NCBI GenBank assembly: GCA_008828725.1 | Contig: MEHQ01000218.1 | Coordinates: forward strand, 124,001 to 188,000 | Reading direction: 5' to 3' | From: Saccharina japonica | Taxonomy: Eukaryota > Sar > Phaeophyceae > Laminariales > Laminariaceae | Length of the DNA: 64,000 nucleotides | In this document: in pieces, positions 47,190 to 59,324 of the stretch | Position numbering within the stretch: the stretch's first letter is position 1 | Layout: the number at the start of each line of letters is the position of its first letter | Program-made: the position numbers and the translations under genes | Notes under the pieces: model-generated | What the model was told of the DNA's origin: nothing | Database searches by the model: none | Seen by the model: only the letters and a program-made list of their open reading frames with translations

Positions 47190-47914
47190 CTGGATGACCG
47201 TACGCATTTTTGAAAACAGGAAGGAAACAAGGGGAGGGGGGGCATATAATTATGCATGAGGTGCTGCGGAGCAAGAAGGGAAGCACGGGAACAGGTAGCC
47301 AGGAAGGTCGGTACTAGACAGGGCGGCGGAGAAGGTCTGAGGCTCCAAGAAGCAAGATGGCCAACCGAGGGTGGTTCGTTTGGGCGGTAGGGAGTGCGAG
47401 GAATGTTGTGGAGAGGTTGTCGGGAGAGGGAGCAAACAGGGAACGATACACACACGCCAGGCGCAAGGAATACCCCCCCTAAACGAAAGATATGCAGTAG
47501 TAAAAGTGGTCAATCCACGCTTGTCTATGAAAATGAACGGGGTCGAACACGTGGCAGGAGGGTTGGTGTTGGTATTGAGCTGCTGGGGTATCTCGGTACG
47601 AGTCGCCTCAACTACTGGCAGCCACGCACAAGGAGACATACATCAGTGTTCCTCGGCATACGCGCATCTGTGCTGCAAGCAGAGGGCACCGCCTACAAGT
47701 GCGAGGTGTTGTACACATGAAACGCGTCAAAGACCAGGAAGAATGGAGCACGGGCAGACACTATACGTATGGCATATGTGTGGTACAGTATAATCAATAG
47801 AATTGATGGGTGACATATATTATAAGAGGTCACTGGATGTTTCCGGCGAATATCGTATAGCTACCTGTAGCTTGGCTATCAAGTGGACGATGTCCTGGGC
47901 CCAGAATTCAACTG
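47190..47914 (+). repeat. Left arm of a large inverted repeat
   Basis: This matches the reverse complement of 50018-50795 from ATGACCGTACGCAT to CCTGGGCCCAGAA with moderate divergence. Open frames differ between the arms and match no family I know. Confidence 0.8.
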
Positions 47915-50017
47915 ATGGCGCCGGCCTTAGTCAAAAGGAAGCTTATTCCGCCTTACCCCCACTGCTTTATGATGTCAACACCATGCAGCTGCACCATTAA
48001 CGCATGATGTAAGGGATCAACTCGTGCACCGGGTGCGCTTGAGTGATGCGCGGGTGCGGCTTGCCGTGAGGCGGGGAGTAGAAGAAGAAGAAAGGTATCA
48101 ATTATTGTAGATAGATTAACTGAGGGCAAGGGGGCTCTTATCTCCAAGCTCTGTGACCCTCATAATCAGGCCACGCATAATTATATGCTACACTTGCGGG
48201 AAACATAAATCCCGTTGCCAATCTCCGCAGATGGATTGCAGTGATACAATGCAAACACTTGAACTAATACGGTAATGACACGTATCATACATTTGCACGG
48301 CTACATCATACGACTATGTCCGACAGCCTTTCTAGACGTAGCACACTGTCATGATAATAGTGCCTATTCCGTACCAGCTCCACACTCGTCAAACACATGA
48401 ATCCCCTTGTCGTGACACTACAAGTAGTAGTGCAGACACTCCAAACACAGAAATTCCAAAACCCACTATAGAACCGAACAGCTGCCTCCCTGCTGTCAAA
48501 ACATCAAACTCATCCAAAATTCAGACTCAAACCAAGTCAGCAACATGAAACTATAGATTGGCCTTACTCCAACCTCTTCCGGGTAATCAACACGCAACCT
48601 TCCCTATGGTAGGTCTTCAACTGCATGAAATAGGAAAAATGCTATATTGGCCTTCCAGAATTCAGCATCAATCTCAAAATAATCTCAAAATTAAAACAAC
48701 ACAGTCCGAAGGAAGGCCGCTGGAGTGCCGATCAGGCTAACGATCATTAGCACCAGCTGAAAGCAATACGATTTTTTACTAAAATACTGATCATGGCTAA
48801 CGATCATCAGCACCCGTTGAAAGCAATGCGAATTTTACTAAAATACTGGTCATGGCTAACGATCATTAGCACCCGCTGAAAGCAATACGAATTTTACTAA
48901 AATACTGATCATGGCTAATGATCATCAGCATCCATTGAAAGCAGTTCAAAGACAATGTTCCTCTACTGGCTTAGTCTCGAAAACCCGTTCAACACTCAAC
49001 TTGAATGCGTAGGGTGAGCATGTCGGCACAGCAGTATTCATTCGTCGTAAAATACTCTAAAACAATGCCTAAATATTACACCTGCGTCGCCAATTCGAAA
49101 ATATAGTAAACAACCCATAACGACGCTCACGGAGTACATACAGCAATGCCTTGTACTAGTTAGCTCCTCCTTGCGTGAGTGTACTTCATGCAGTGTGTGG
49201 TAGGCTAATATTTGTTGAAAAAATAACCAAAACTTGCGTATTGGGGCGGGGGGGGGGTACGCGAGAGGGGGGGGGGGGGGGGGGGCGCTGTGAATAAACA
49301 ATAAATATTCTCCAGCGCATTATACTTTTCCCGATTGTTATCGCCACAGGGCCGGATATTTTTCTTGCCCCGATGGTTCTGGGCACGGGGGCGGGGGGGG
49401 GGGGGGAGGGGTAATGAATAAAAATAGATACTCGTACGTATCTAAAAAGTTCCAACCAACAAGTACCCAAAACAAAACATAATGCGGGTATTGCATTATG
49501 TCAGTATCGATATATTAAAACCAGAAAACGTATGATATCATACGTTCCGGGGGGTGTTCATACTGCCGTCGTTTCTGCAAAAAACAACCATTTAAGAAGT
49601 AAAACACATTGTGTCGTATACTTTTATACCAGGTTAGATTATTTAATAGTACGCAGGTTGTCCGGGTTTCAGTATAATGAGCAAGGGGGATGTTGGTTGT
49701 GCTCAGTAACGCAACGCATAAGATCCACCGTATAGTAGGAGTTCCACAAGCTTGATAGGGGTTCTTGTAGTGGGATATGGGGCATCAAGATATTACATGA
49801 GCCGCTCGATGTCACTCGATGTTTGGGCCGAGTCAACTCGACAGCTCGATAATAATACAAGAGGAGAGTTTAGGGGTACTGCTGTGTTGAGTCACCACGA
49901 CGCGTTTCCCTGCCAACTACGTGCATCTTTAGAGATCGATCAACACAAAAAACTTTCAGCTAAGATTTTGTTACATGTTATTACAAGTTGGTGCTTACTC
50001 AGTGACGTAGCGCAGTC
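47915..50017. other. Spacer of the inverted repeat
   Basis: No gene recognised. It holds a 59-60 bp minisatellite (48735-48951) and several long G-runs (49240-49283 and 49388-49410). The rest is AT-rich non-coding sequence. Confidence 0.5.
48735..48951. repeat. 59-60 bp minisatellite, 3.6 units
   Basis: Units start at 48735, 48795, 48854 and 48913 with GGCTAACGATCAT and continue with CACCCGCTGAAAGCAAT and ACTAAAATACTG. Confidence 0.85.
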
Positions 50018-50795
50018 GAGTTCTGGGCCCAGGATATCGTCCACTTGGTAGCCAAGCTACAGGTAGCGATACGACTTTCGCCGGAAACATTCAGTGACCT
50101 CGTATAGCATATGTCACTCATCAACCCCATTGATTATTACACTGTACCACACGTATGACATACGAGTATAATATCTGGCCGTGCTCCAAATTTCCTTGTC
50201 TTTGACGTGTTGCATGTGTACAACACCTCGCACACTGCCTCCGAAACGCGCGGGCCGGGGCGGACTTCTAGACGGTGCCCTCTGCTTGCAGCAAGGATGT
50301 CTGTATGACGAGGAACATTGATGTATGTCTCCTTGTGCGTGGTTGCCAGTATTTGAGGTGACTCCAAACGAGACACCCCAGCAGCTCAATATATCAATAC
50401 CAACCCTCCTGCTACATGTCCGACCTCGTTTAATTTCATAGGCAAGCGCGGATTGACAACTTCTACTTCTGCATGTCTTTCATTTTTCTTTTTGGAGGGT
50501 ATACCTTGTACCTGGTATGTTCGTATCGTTCCCTGTTTGCTCTTTACCCTGACAACCTCCCCACAATATCCCTCGCACTGCCTATACTGCCCAAAAGAAC
50601 CGCCCTCGGTTCGACATGTTGCTTCTTGAAGCCTAGGACCTTCTCCGCCGCCCGGCCTAGTATCGACCGTCCTGGCTACCTGTTCCCGTGCTTCCCTTCT
50701 AGCTCCGCGCCTCATGCAGGACTACATACCCCCCCCCCCCCACGACCTTGTTTCCTTCCTGCTTTCAGTCATGCGTACGGTCATTCAGAAAGTAG
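50018..50795 (-). repeat. Right arm of the large inverted repeat
   Basis: Inverse of 47190-47914. It carries its own C-run at 50729-50741 and stops where LINE sequence begins. Confidence 0.8.
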
Positions 50796-53409
50796 TGGTG
50801 GAGAGTACGCATGGATAGGGAAAAGGAGGAAGAGACAGAATAGCAAGATTAGGGAGGCGGGGGGGGTAGGGATCATAGTCAAAGAATGCATGTGTGACAC
50901 AAATTAATAGAAGTTAATCAAAGACACAAACGTCGACGAAAGCATATACATAAATATACCAGGGGAGCGGGGAGCGCAATATTGTTCATTTGGAAACATC
51001 TATACGCCCCCGGAGTCAAAGATTACGTTAAAGCATATACAAAATAAGTTCGGAGAATAAGCAGTACATGTACCGAAAAAGTATAAAAGACAAGGAGAAG
51101 TAGTACTGCAAGTAGTGGGAGATTTTAATTCGAGAATTGGGGAGGTAAGCAACCCGAACGAGAGCATTGGGCAATATGGGGAAGTAGCAAATAATAAGAA
51201 TGGGGCAGAGATGTGGAAGTTCCTTCAAAACAATGAGATAATGAGATGAAGACATTGAACGATAGAGTAAAAAGATCAGGGCCAGAAAGGACTAGAAAGA
51301 GCATACGCCTCGTACAAAAGGAAGAAAGCCCCATTCTTGATTTTATAGTGGTAGAAAATGGAAGTAGTAAGGAAACGGAAGTACATGCATGCACAGCGGA
51401 CGTAGGAACTGCGAATCACTGCCTAATATGGACAGGCGGTCTGCAGATGAGAGTTATCAAAATTGGGCGCGGTAGGAAATTGTACAGACGGCGAATAGAT
51501 AGACTAGAATAATAGGTAAACAGGAAGAGTGCCAAGAAGAGATGACTAAACATGCAGAGCAATTTTCGGAGTTGTTGGGAAGCATATGCACGACAACGAA
51601 CAACATGGAGAGGGATAGTGCAGGAGCGAAAATAATAGAAGGATGGAACCAATTGGTCAAGACCACAACAAGTAAAGTAATAGGGGAGAAGTTGATAATA
51701 TGCAACAGGGCAGTAAAATGATGGGATGATGAAGTAAAAGAGGTTCTAAGAGTAAGGAGAAAGGCACACGCAAGATACACATCGAGTAAAACTTCGTCAG
51801 GATGGGAGGAGTATGCTATCGCTAGAAAGAAAGTAAAAAAGGTGGTTGAGAAGAAGAAGAAAGGGGTATGGAAAGACGTCGTTCATAAAACGAATTAAGA
51901 ATTTGATGGCGGGATGAAGTAGATGTGTGTAGGGCTAAAAGGAAGTCTGGGCAAATAAACAGCAAAGGCAGACAGGGGAATAGCCACATCAAGAGCACAT
52001 AACGGTAAAATGGTTAGTAGTTCGAAGGGGAAAAGGGAAGTACTTGTAAAGCATTACCGCAAGCTAGGAACGCCCACAACCAACGAAACGTTCGACGCGG
52101 AATTCAAGAAGGAACTCAACACGTGGGCTGAGGCGAACGTGGATGCATCAGAAAGGGGAGGTAATGGCTCAGAAGGGTTACAGGAAGAGTGCACAAGGGA
52201 AGAGAAGCAAATAAGTGTGTAGCTAAACTCAAGAATAAAAACGCAGCAGGGGCAGACCAAATAGTTAATTAATTTATGAAGGGCAAGGGAGAAGGAATCA
52301 TTCCCATGATGGTTAAGTTGTATAACTGGATATGGAGAAACGACTGCGCACCCAAGAGGTGGAGAGAAGGAGTAGTAGTAAATTTATTTAGGAAAGGAGA
52401 CAAGGCCGATCCGGGTAACTATAGGGAGATAACGCTACTAAGCACTGTAGGGAAAACGTTCTGTAAGATTTTGAACGATAGAATGGGAACAATGATGGAG
52501 AAGGAAGAAAAACTTAGCGAAGGGCAAGCAGGGTTTAGGTCAAACCGTAGCTGTGCAGACCATATGTACACATTAGGTAAGATAATCCAAGGTGGGAAAG
52601 ACGCGGGGTGTACATCGTACTCTTTATTTCTAGATGTACAGCAGGCCTACGACACAGTATGGAGAAATGGGCTGTGGAAACAGTTGTGGGAAATCGGGAT
52701 AAGAGGCAAGATGTGGAGAATGATGACAACGATGACGGAACGTGTGAGAGGTGCTGTATGGCTGGACAGGGAAATATCGAATTGTACAAGCAGCTGCACA
52801 GGAATGTACGCTATCACCTAACCTATTCAAGGTATAAATTAAGGACATGATAGTAGCAGTCAAAGCAGCATCGCAGGGAGTCACGGTGGGGGAAGATGCG
52901 GTGTCGGGATTGGTGTTTGCGGATGATTTCGTGAGCATATATCAGAAACACCCGAAGCACCGCAGGAACAAATAGAGAATGCACTAGAGTACACCAGGAA
53001 AAGGAGACTGACGGCAAACGTAAAAGAGCGCGCAGTAGTTGTATGTAACGAAGATAAGATGAGCCCGGTAACGTTCAAGCGGGGATGGGAAGAAGTTGAA
53101 CCAGCGATCGTAGACCAGTATACGTACCTTGTCGTACAGGTCTCAAAAGACTATTTCTTGGGATGCACACATAGCAAAAGCAGTAGAAAGGGGTAAAGCA
53201 CACGTAGGCGAGATGGAAGCGACCCTTAAAGATCCGCACCTTGACACTAGATTTAATAGATGTATTTTGATGAATGTGATTGTACCAAAGCTAGAATACC
53301 GCATGGTAGAAGTATGGGAAGGGAACGCGAAGTTCGCAAAACAGCTGGAAACAGTACAGATGGCAGCAGCTAAAAATGTACTAATGTAGGATGCCGAAGT
53401 ACGACGAGA

Positions 53410-53628
53410 GTAATATGTATAGTTATGTTTGTGAAATTTTCGCACTTTTCGCAACTTTTCTCCCCGCGCGAGCGCTTTTCGGCAAAACGCTAAGTACCCC
53501 GACACGGGAGGCCCGGCCGGACACATTGGTCGAGGTTTGGGCTCGATCCGAGCTCTGTGGCTCGCGTGGCGGGCGCTCGAAGTTTTTTTTCCCGCGGGAG
53601 TGGATAAGCCGATTTCCCGGGTTTTCCA
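53410..53628. other. GC-rich insertion inside the LINE
   Basis: The LINE reads continuously up to GGATGCCGAAGTACGA and resumes at TATTGAGAGCAGAACTGGG (RAELGMYPLKTNKDVRKLK). The roughly 220 bp between are GC-rich, differ in composition from the LINE and match no family here. Confidence 0.5.
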
Positions 53629-53712
53629 GTATTGAGAGCAGAACTGGGAATGTACCCACTTAAGACTAATAAAGACGTGCGTAAGTTGAAATGACAATAT
53701 AAAGTAAAGAAC

Positions 53713-54477
53713 ATGCCAGATAAGAGGTTGCCGGCCATAGCTGATAAAGCTGTATGGGAGAAAGTAACCAAAGGGCGAGCCGGAATAGGGTGGGATGGCG
53801 TAGTCGAGAAAGTATGGAAGAATATAGGAAACTTAAAAGAGATGCTGGCCAAAGATAAATTTAGCGGATACAAGACAGAAGTAAAAGAAAGGATAGAAAG
53901 AAGGGAAATGCTAGCGCTAAGAAAAAAGATGGAAGGGGAAGAACACTTAGAGATATACGGGGGGTTGAGAGAAATAATAGGAATGAAGAGGTGTCTGCAT
54001 GGCCCAATGGACTTCGCGAAAAAGCTGAAACTGCGATTTCGTGTAGGGGACCTGGACCTGCCAGAAAGAAGAAGGAGGTATACCAGTAGCCGGGAGGAGG
54101 AGGAAGTAGATGCACAGATGTGCCCATGTGGCAAGGCCATAGAGAGTAGAATTCACATTGTGGGAGAATGTGAAAGGTACAAGGAGGAAAGGGATGTGTT
54201 AGAGGAGGAGATGGGTAAAATAGACGAGTGTGACATGGAGCCGTTTGGTAAACTAAATAGTAGCGAGAAAACGATCGCTATCCTAGGAGATCGATGGTGG
54301 CCACAGGCGGCGAAACAGGAAGGGGATAAGATTAACAAAACGTTTATTTGCAATATATGGAAACCACGTAATGAGCGCCCAAGTGTTGGAGGTGTCTCTA
54401 TTAGGAGTAGGAACGGTGCTCCGTCTCGAAAGGGATGCGTGTTCAATGGTCAAATGACTAAGGCAGGCAACAAATGA
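53713..54477 (+). pseudogene. LINE C-terminal region with CCHC-type knuckle
   Basis: An intact 254-residue frame: a charged helical stretch, then CPCGKAIESRIHIVGECERY, a C-x-C..H..C zinc knuckle usual at the C-terminus of LINE reverse transcriptase proteins, then AILGDRWWPQA. It is part of a larger disrupted polyprotein. The minus-strand fragment at 57785-58279 encodes a close relative. Confidence 0.75.
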
Positions 54478-54955
54478 GTACGCCCCCCCCCCCCCCCGGA
54501 AAAAAAAAAAGCCCCACCAGCGAAAATAAAATAGGGGGGTCTCTAAAACCAAGTTAAAAAAAGGGAACAAAAAAGGGAAAAATATAGTTTTCGCTCATTT
54601 CGTCCTGCGATCACAGCGATCCGGTTTGTTTTTCATTCTGACCTTCCTACGGGTGTGGTGTCGTTTTCTCTTTTTTTTTTACGCCCCTGTTTTTCCTCTT
54701 TTTTTTTGGAAAAAATATTGGAATTTCCGGAAGAAAAAACAAATGCTCGATAATAATGTAATGTGACTACGAGTATATGCTATCATGAGCGCCGTCGCCG
54801 TCAATATTCTTCAGACTTCTCGAGTGCCCGCGACAACAACGAATGTCCGCCGCTTCATCCAAGTGCGATATCTCGACCAAAACCACCTACAGCAGTTCCT
54901 TCAGCCCCGCCGACCTTTCCCATTCCAAAGGTATATACTGCTGTAGTAACCCATC

Positions 54956-55235
54956 GACGCGTGCTACAATCGTAGAGGTATACCGTTTTTTGGCTGATTT
55001 TTGTTTCTGAACGACGGCGCTCCTTAATCCAGAATCGTCGGAATCTCAATTTTTTTTGTTGCAGAATGTTTCACTTTATACTCACAGGCTAGGCTGTGTG
55101 TGAGATTGCTCATCGGGTACGAGCGCTTTTTTTGTTCCCTCCTGAATTGTTTTTTTACTTACTACTAGTATAGAGCTCAAGTGAGGAGCCTCAGAAAAAT
55201 CATGGTGTGCACCTGCTGTACCGTAACATTCGACC
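54956..55235. mobile_element. MITE, GACGC family (decayed right end)
   Basis: The left end GACGCGTGCTACAATCGTAG and internal AATCGTCGGAA and GCTCATCGGGTA match the family. The right end is eroded after GTGCACCTGCTGTACC. Confidence 0.7.
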
Positions 55236-55366
55236 ATTGTTACTGCTGCTTGCTGTGGTTCATTCGTCCGTTCGTTCTTTTTTTTTGTTTCCGTCCAAGT
55301 TCAACTCAACCCACCAACCTTGCGGTGGTTTCCCAAACTGGCCCTACAAAAGCGGCGACACGTGCA

Positions 55367-55600
55367 GACGCGTGCTTACGATAGAGGTAGCATTTTTCGC
55401 CCTGCAACCCAAAATCGTTGAATTTCATTGCTTGTGTTGCAATTTTTTTTTTATTGCGTTAGGCCATGGGATCGGTTAATCGGGTAGCACTTTTGGTTTC
55501 CTCCAAAGGCAGGTGGCTTATTATCAATATAGGTCTCTTCAAGTGAGGAGCCTTAGAAAATGTCCTGTATGCAGGTGCACCTCTACCGTGGCATGCGTAC
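55367..55600. mobile_element. MITE, GACGC family
   Basis: The left end is GACGCGTGCTTACGATAGAGG. The right end is GTGCACCTCTACCGTGGCAT. About 234 bp. Confidence 0.75.
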
Positions 55601-56131
55601 TGACTTATTGCCGTCGGAACGACCCTTCTTAGTTTCGTTAAGAACATTGATGGTGTCGTATATTTCCACTGCTGCTGTGCAAAGTACCCCCGTTCTCCCA
55701 CTCCGGCACGTATACTTCTACTGTACAGGAGTACCCGGTATGAAAGTGCCGCATAATGTCAGGATAGCCTCGGCGAGTGTCGTCAGTATCTCAGCTGGGG
55801 GGGGGAGAGCTTGGTCCCGCCGTCGTCTTCGAACCCCGCCACACCTAGGGTTGTTTCAGGCGTCCGATGCTCTGACCACGTACGTACAGTACTTGAAATA
55901 AATCTCCCAATAGATGGCTGTTCTTACGTGCGGTCGTCGTCAAAACTGTTTGATTGGGGTGGCTGGTTGGTGGGGTCACCCTACACAATGTTTCGCGTTT
56001 ACTTGTAGTGGGGGTGCTGCAGGAAAAGCACCTTGTCTCCCGCCACAGCGTGCCGTTCTCGGCCAACGATTAAACACACGCCTCTCGCTTGGCTGTCCCT
56101 TCGAAAACTTCCTTTATTTGCTCTCTCGAGG

Positions 56132-56388
56132 GACGCGTGCTACGATAGAGGTGCACCATGTTTTTTTGCCTTAGAAGGGTGGTTACTTGAAGAGCTCTAC
56201 ACCTCATCCCAAAGTGATCATTAAGGGAGGAAAGTAAAAGTGTTATCCGATTGACAATGCCATGGCCGAAGCAAACAAGGTACAATACTGCAACACAATA
56301 ATGACAGTTCGCCGATTTTGGGTGAAGAAACTCCATCATTCAGAAACCATCTCGGCCGAAAAGTGCTATCTCTATAGTAGCACGCATT
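56132..56388. mobile_element. MITE, GACGC family, GAGG duplication
   Basis: 257 bp with left end GACGCGTGCTACGATAGAGG, flanked by GAGG at 56128-56131 and 56389-56392. It is the closest relative of the copy at 4099-4381. Confidence 0.85.
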
Positions 56389-56673
56389 GAGGTGCCGTTC
56401 CAAAGTGCCCTGGGTCTGGTCAATGTGTACTCTTCCGATTAGGTATCTACTACTCCTGCATCTACCGCCCTTTACACGTCCGTGCGGCCACGTGGTCCTT
56501 TGAGTAGTTCATACCCCTGGTGTTTGTGCGCTGGGGTTTTGGCGCCTATCGTCCCTCGCGTTTCCATGCCATTTTGAACGCGACCCGAGGTCTTGGGAGA
56601 CTCACGCCATCCGCGTTTTTTTGTGGCGGCGTGTAGTGGAGGTCGTATACACCTCCGCCTGTGGCTGCCCTGA

Positions 56674-56942
56674 GACGCTTGCTACGGTAGAGGTGCCCCA
56701 TGTTTCTGCCTTCTGAGGGTGGTAACTTGAGAAGCTCTACACTAATAGCAAGTCAAAAACTGATTTTGGAAGAAACTAAAAGTGGTACCCGACGAAGAAA
56801 TCCCACGGCGTAAGTATACAACGAAAAATACTGCAACACAAGAATGGAATTCCGATGACTTTCTGACTAAGGGAGCCCTGTCATTCCGAAAGCGTTTCAG
56901 CCAAAAAAAGGTATACCATGTGCCTCTATCGTAGCACGCGTC
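56674..56942. mobile_element. MITE, GACGC family, C(T/C)GA duplication
   Basis: 269 bp, flanked by CTGA on the left and CCGA on the right. Its inverted ends GACGCTTGCTACGGTAGAGG and CCTCTATCGTAGCACGCGTC are clear. From 56943 to about 57200 no feature was seen. Confidence 0.8.
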
Positions 56943-57208
56943 CCGAAAATAAATTTGATCAAGGTCTCAGGCACGTCAGAGATAGATACCATTGGCCTGG
57001 ATGGAATGATCGGGTAGGTTTTTGGGGACAATCCTTACGACTACTCGCTCACAGCACTCTCCGTTGGACCTTAGCAGCTGTCTATCGGGCTGTGCGCGTC
57101 TCGTGGCCACGTGCACAGACCTGCTGGGTGCAAAAGGACCACTGGGTAAAGTGGACCTTGATTTAGACGGTGGTTAATGCAGTATGGTGTGAATTATCTC
57201 TGGCTAGG

Positions 57209-57370
57209 GGGAGAGGGGGGGGGGGGGTACTCGATATCCATGCATGGTCGTAGTCGCATGACCATAGACCCTCTCATCCCTGCAATGCCGGGACGGAGCA
57301 TGTCGGGTTTTCACCGACCAGGCAGGCATTGCTAGCACCAAGCGCGTAGCACCGTGAGGTGTTCGGGGGG
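57209..57370 (-). mobile_element. LINE 3' fragment with C-tail
   Basis: A G-run (57209-57226), then sequence matching 26786-26940 on the same strand. Read on the minus strand it is a truncated LINE end with poly-C. Confidence 0.65.
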
Positions 57371-57445
57371 TCACCGCGCAGAAGGGATACGGATAGGAGT
57401 GAGGCTTTTAGGCGGGTCACGGGGTGCCGAAAGGACGAGATCAAG

Positions 57446-57500
57446 GAGGATAGGGGGTGTACTCATGCCATGCATGGCCGTAGTCGTATAGACTGGTACT
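57446..57500 (-). mobile_element. Short LINE 3' end
   Basis: GGGGGTGTACTCATGCCATG repeats the terminal signature with a short G-run. Only about 55 bp are retained. From 57500 to 57768 there is further LINE-tail-like sequence (CTCTCGCATCTCTGTAATGC near 57712). Confidence 0.5.
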
Positions 57501-57768
57501 ATGATAGAGGGGCTACCCCCCATTTATGGCGGTGCGCGTAACAAACAATAATCTGGCGGTGCGTGTCGCGAGTCCAAACAACGAACAATAGCTTAAGGCT
57601 GTCAAAGAGTGAAGTATTCACTCGGCCGAGTCACTCAGGGAAGCTGAAAACAAACACCTAAGTATGACGCCCGCCGCTAACGTAGCCCCAGTCACATGAT
57701 AGGATAATAGACTCTCGCATCTCTGTAATGCTGAGACCCTCCCGCTTCGGCTTTCACCGACCAGGCAA

Positions 57769-58483
57769 GGGGGGGGGGGGCGTACTCATTTGTTGCTTGC
57801 CTTAGTCATTAGACCATTGACCACGCATCCCTTTCGAGACAGAGCACCGTTCCTACTCCTAGCAGAGACACCTCCAACACTTGGGCGCTCATTACGTTGT
57901 TTCCATATATTACATAGTTTTTTTTGCTAATCGTATATCCTTCTAGTTTCGCCGCCTGTGGCCACCATCTATCTCCTAGGATAGCGATCGTCTTTTCGCT
58001 ACTATCTAGAGTACCAAATTTCTCCATATCGCATTCGTCTATTTTCCTTATCTCCTCCTCTAACACATGATGTTCCTCCTTGCACATTTCACATTCTCCC
58101 ACTTTGTGAGTTCTACTATGTATTGATTTGCCACAAGGGCACATCTGTGCATCTACTTCCTCCTCCTTCCGGCTACTGGTATACCCATTTCTTCTTTCTG
58201 GCAGGCCCAGGCCCCCTACACGAAACCGCAGTTTCGGCGTTTTCGCGAAGTCCATTTGGCCGTGCAAATACGTTTTCATTACTATCCCTTCTCTTAACCC
58301 CCGTATATCTCAAAGTGCTCCTTCCTTTTCACCTTGTTTCTTAGCGCTAACCTTTCCCTTATTGATATCCTTTATTTTGCTTCTGTCTTGTACCCCCCCA
58401 ACTTCTCTATATGGACAGCGTCTCTTTTCGGTCTCCTCCCATATTTGCTCCCATATGTTCTCGACTACGCTATCACACCTTCT
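57769..58483 (-). mobile_element. 5'-truncated LINE, same group
   Basis: Inverse of the 3' part of the LINE at 50.8-54.5 kb. The encoded region (about 57809-58279) includes CPCGKSIHSRTHKVGECEMC and AILGDRWWPQAAK. The 3' end is CAAATGAGTACG followed by poly-C. Its 5' truncation point abuts another LINE end at 58484. Confidence 0.8.
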
Positions 58484-58536
58484 TGGGGGGCGTCTCATTG
58501 GTTGCTTGCCTTCGTCAACTGACCACTGACGCAGTA
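58484..58536 (-). mobile_element. LINE 3' end, second in series
   Basis: GGGGGGCGTCTCATTGGTTG then GCTTGCCTTCGTCAACTGAC matches the LINE terminus on the minus strand. It lies directly behind the truncated copy at 57769-58483. Confidence 0.65.
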
Positions 58537-59324
58537 CCGTTCATTTATGCATGTAATGAACTCTACATAGGTCATAGTGTTTGGCGGGATACGCAGTAGT
58601 CGATCCGCTTACAATAAATCCTTAGGTGCCGCCATGCGTATTATGCGACACTCCACTCTCCCTTGAGCAAGCTGAAAACAACGCGATTTTGTTCGTGAAA
58701 GCGAGCGCTTGTTGATGATACCGAATGCCAGCATACGTTTGCCGATTCTGTTCAGCTTGTCACGCCCATTCGTGTATGCACCCCCTCCCCTCCGCCTTCT
58801 AAATATGCCTGCCCCCCTTCCATTCGCAGACTAGACTGCCCGTTTGCATATCCGTCAACATGAACGGATACTTCCCCGTCAGCATCATCAGCTGAACCCG
58901 GGGCTCCACATTGTGACTTCGTAGCTTGTTTTAAATGCAGATGGTTGCTGTGGCTTTCGTTGGGGAACATATGATATGATATGATATGATATGATATGAT
59001 ATGATATGGCATAATAAGAAACGATTAAGTTAATTGCCTCGATCCACCACAGCCAACTTGAAGCAACATAAATACGAAGCCGCAGTAACCCGTTCGTCAA
59101 CGAAACGACCGCTGTCAGCAGTAAACAGACTTTCCGGTACATAATACCGATTCCGTGACTGATACATTAGGCGCCAACTGCATGCTGCGCCCTTGTCCGC
59201 CCTACTTGTTTCCTCCTGCACACGCGCAGCAGACTTCCCGCCAATACCCGGTATACAGAATAGTAGCCCCCGACAGGAAACGCTATGTTATCGCTCTGCC
59301 TGGTCTCCTTATTCCCTGCAGGCT
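58537..59324. other. Non-coding stretch with ATATG microsatellite
   Basis: (GATAT)n pentamers occupy about 58970-59008. No gene recognised elsewhere. Confidence 0.6.

Larger units (their letters stand above)
50796..54497 (+). mobile_element. Non-LTR retrotransposon (LINE), 5'-truncated, C-tailed
   Basis: Order of parts: an AP-type endonuclease, entered partway (GGVGIIVKE near 50860, GDFNSRIGEV near 51120, VGTANHCLIW near 51405); a linker (about 52010-52260); a reverse transcriptase (about 52276-53390) with GDKADPGNYREITLL, SEGQAGFRSNRSCADHMY, FLDVQQAYDTVW and FADD at 52916-52927; and a C-terminal zinc-knuckle region. Several frame changes and stops separate the domains, for example after the RT FLDVQQAYD block and near 52200-52270, so this copy is dead. 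The 3' end is CAAATGAGTACG followed by about 15 C, not poly-A. The N-terminal ORF1 and 5' end are absent; the copy begins beside an inverted-repeat arm. The exact clade is undetermined; no RNase H was seen. Confidence 0.85.

Noticed and set aside
46491-47455. 165-314 residue frames spanning the N gap
   Set aside because: They depend on undetermined bases and on GA/poly-C repeats.
48735-48951. Repeat-spacer array resembling CRISPR
   Set aside because: The whole 59-60 bp unit repeats, so no unique spacers exist; it is an ordinary minisatellite.
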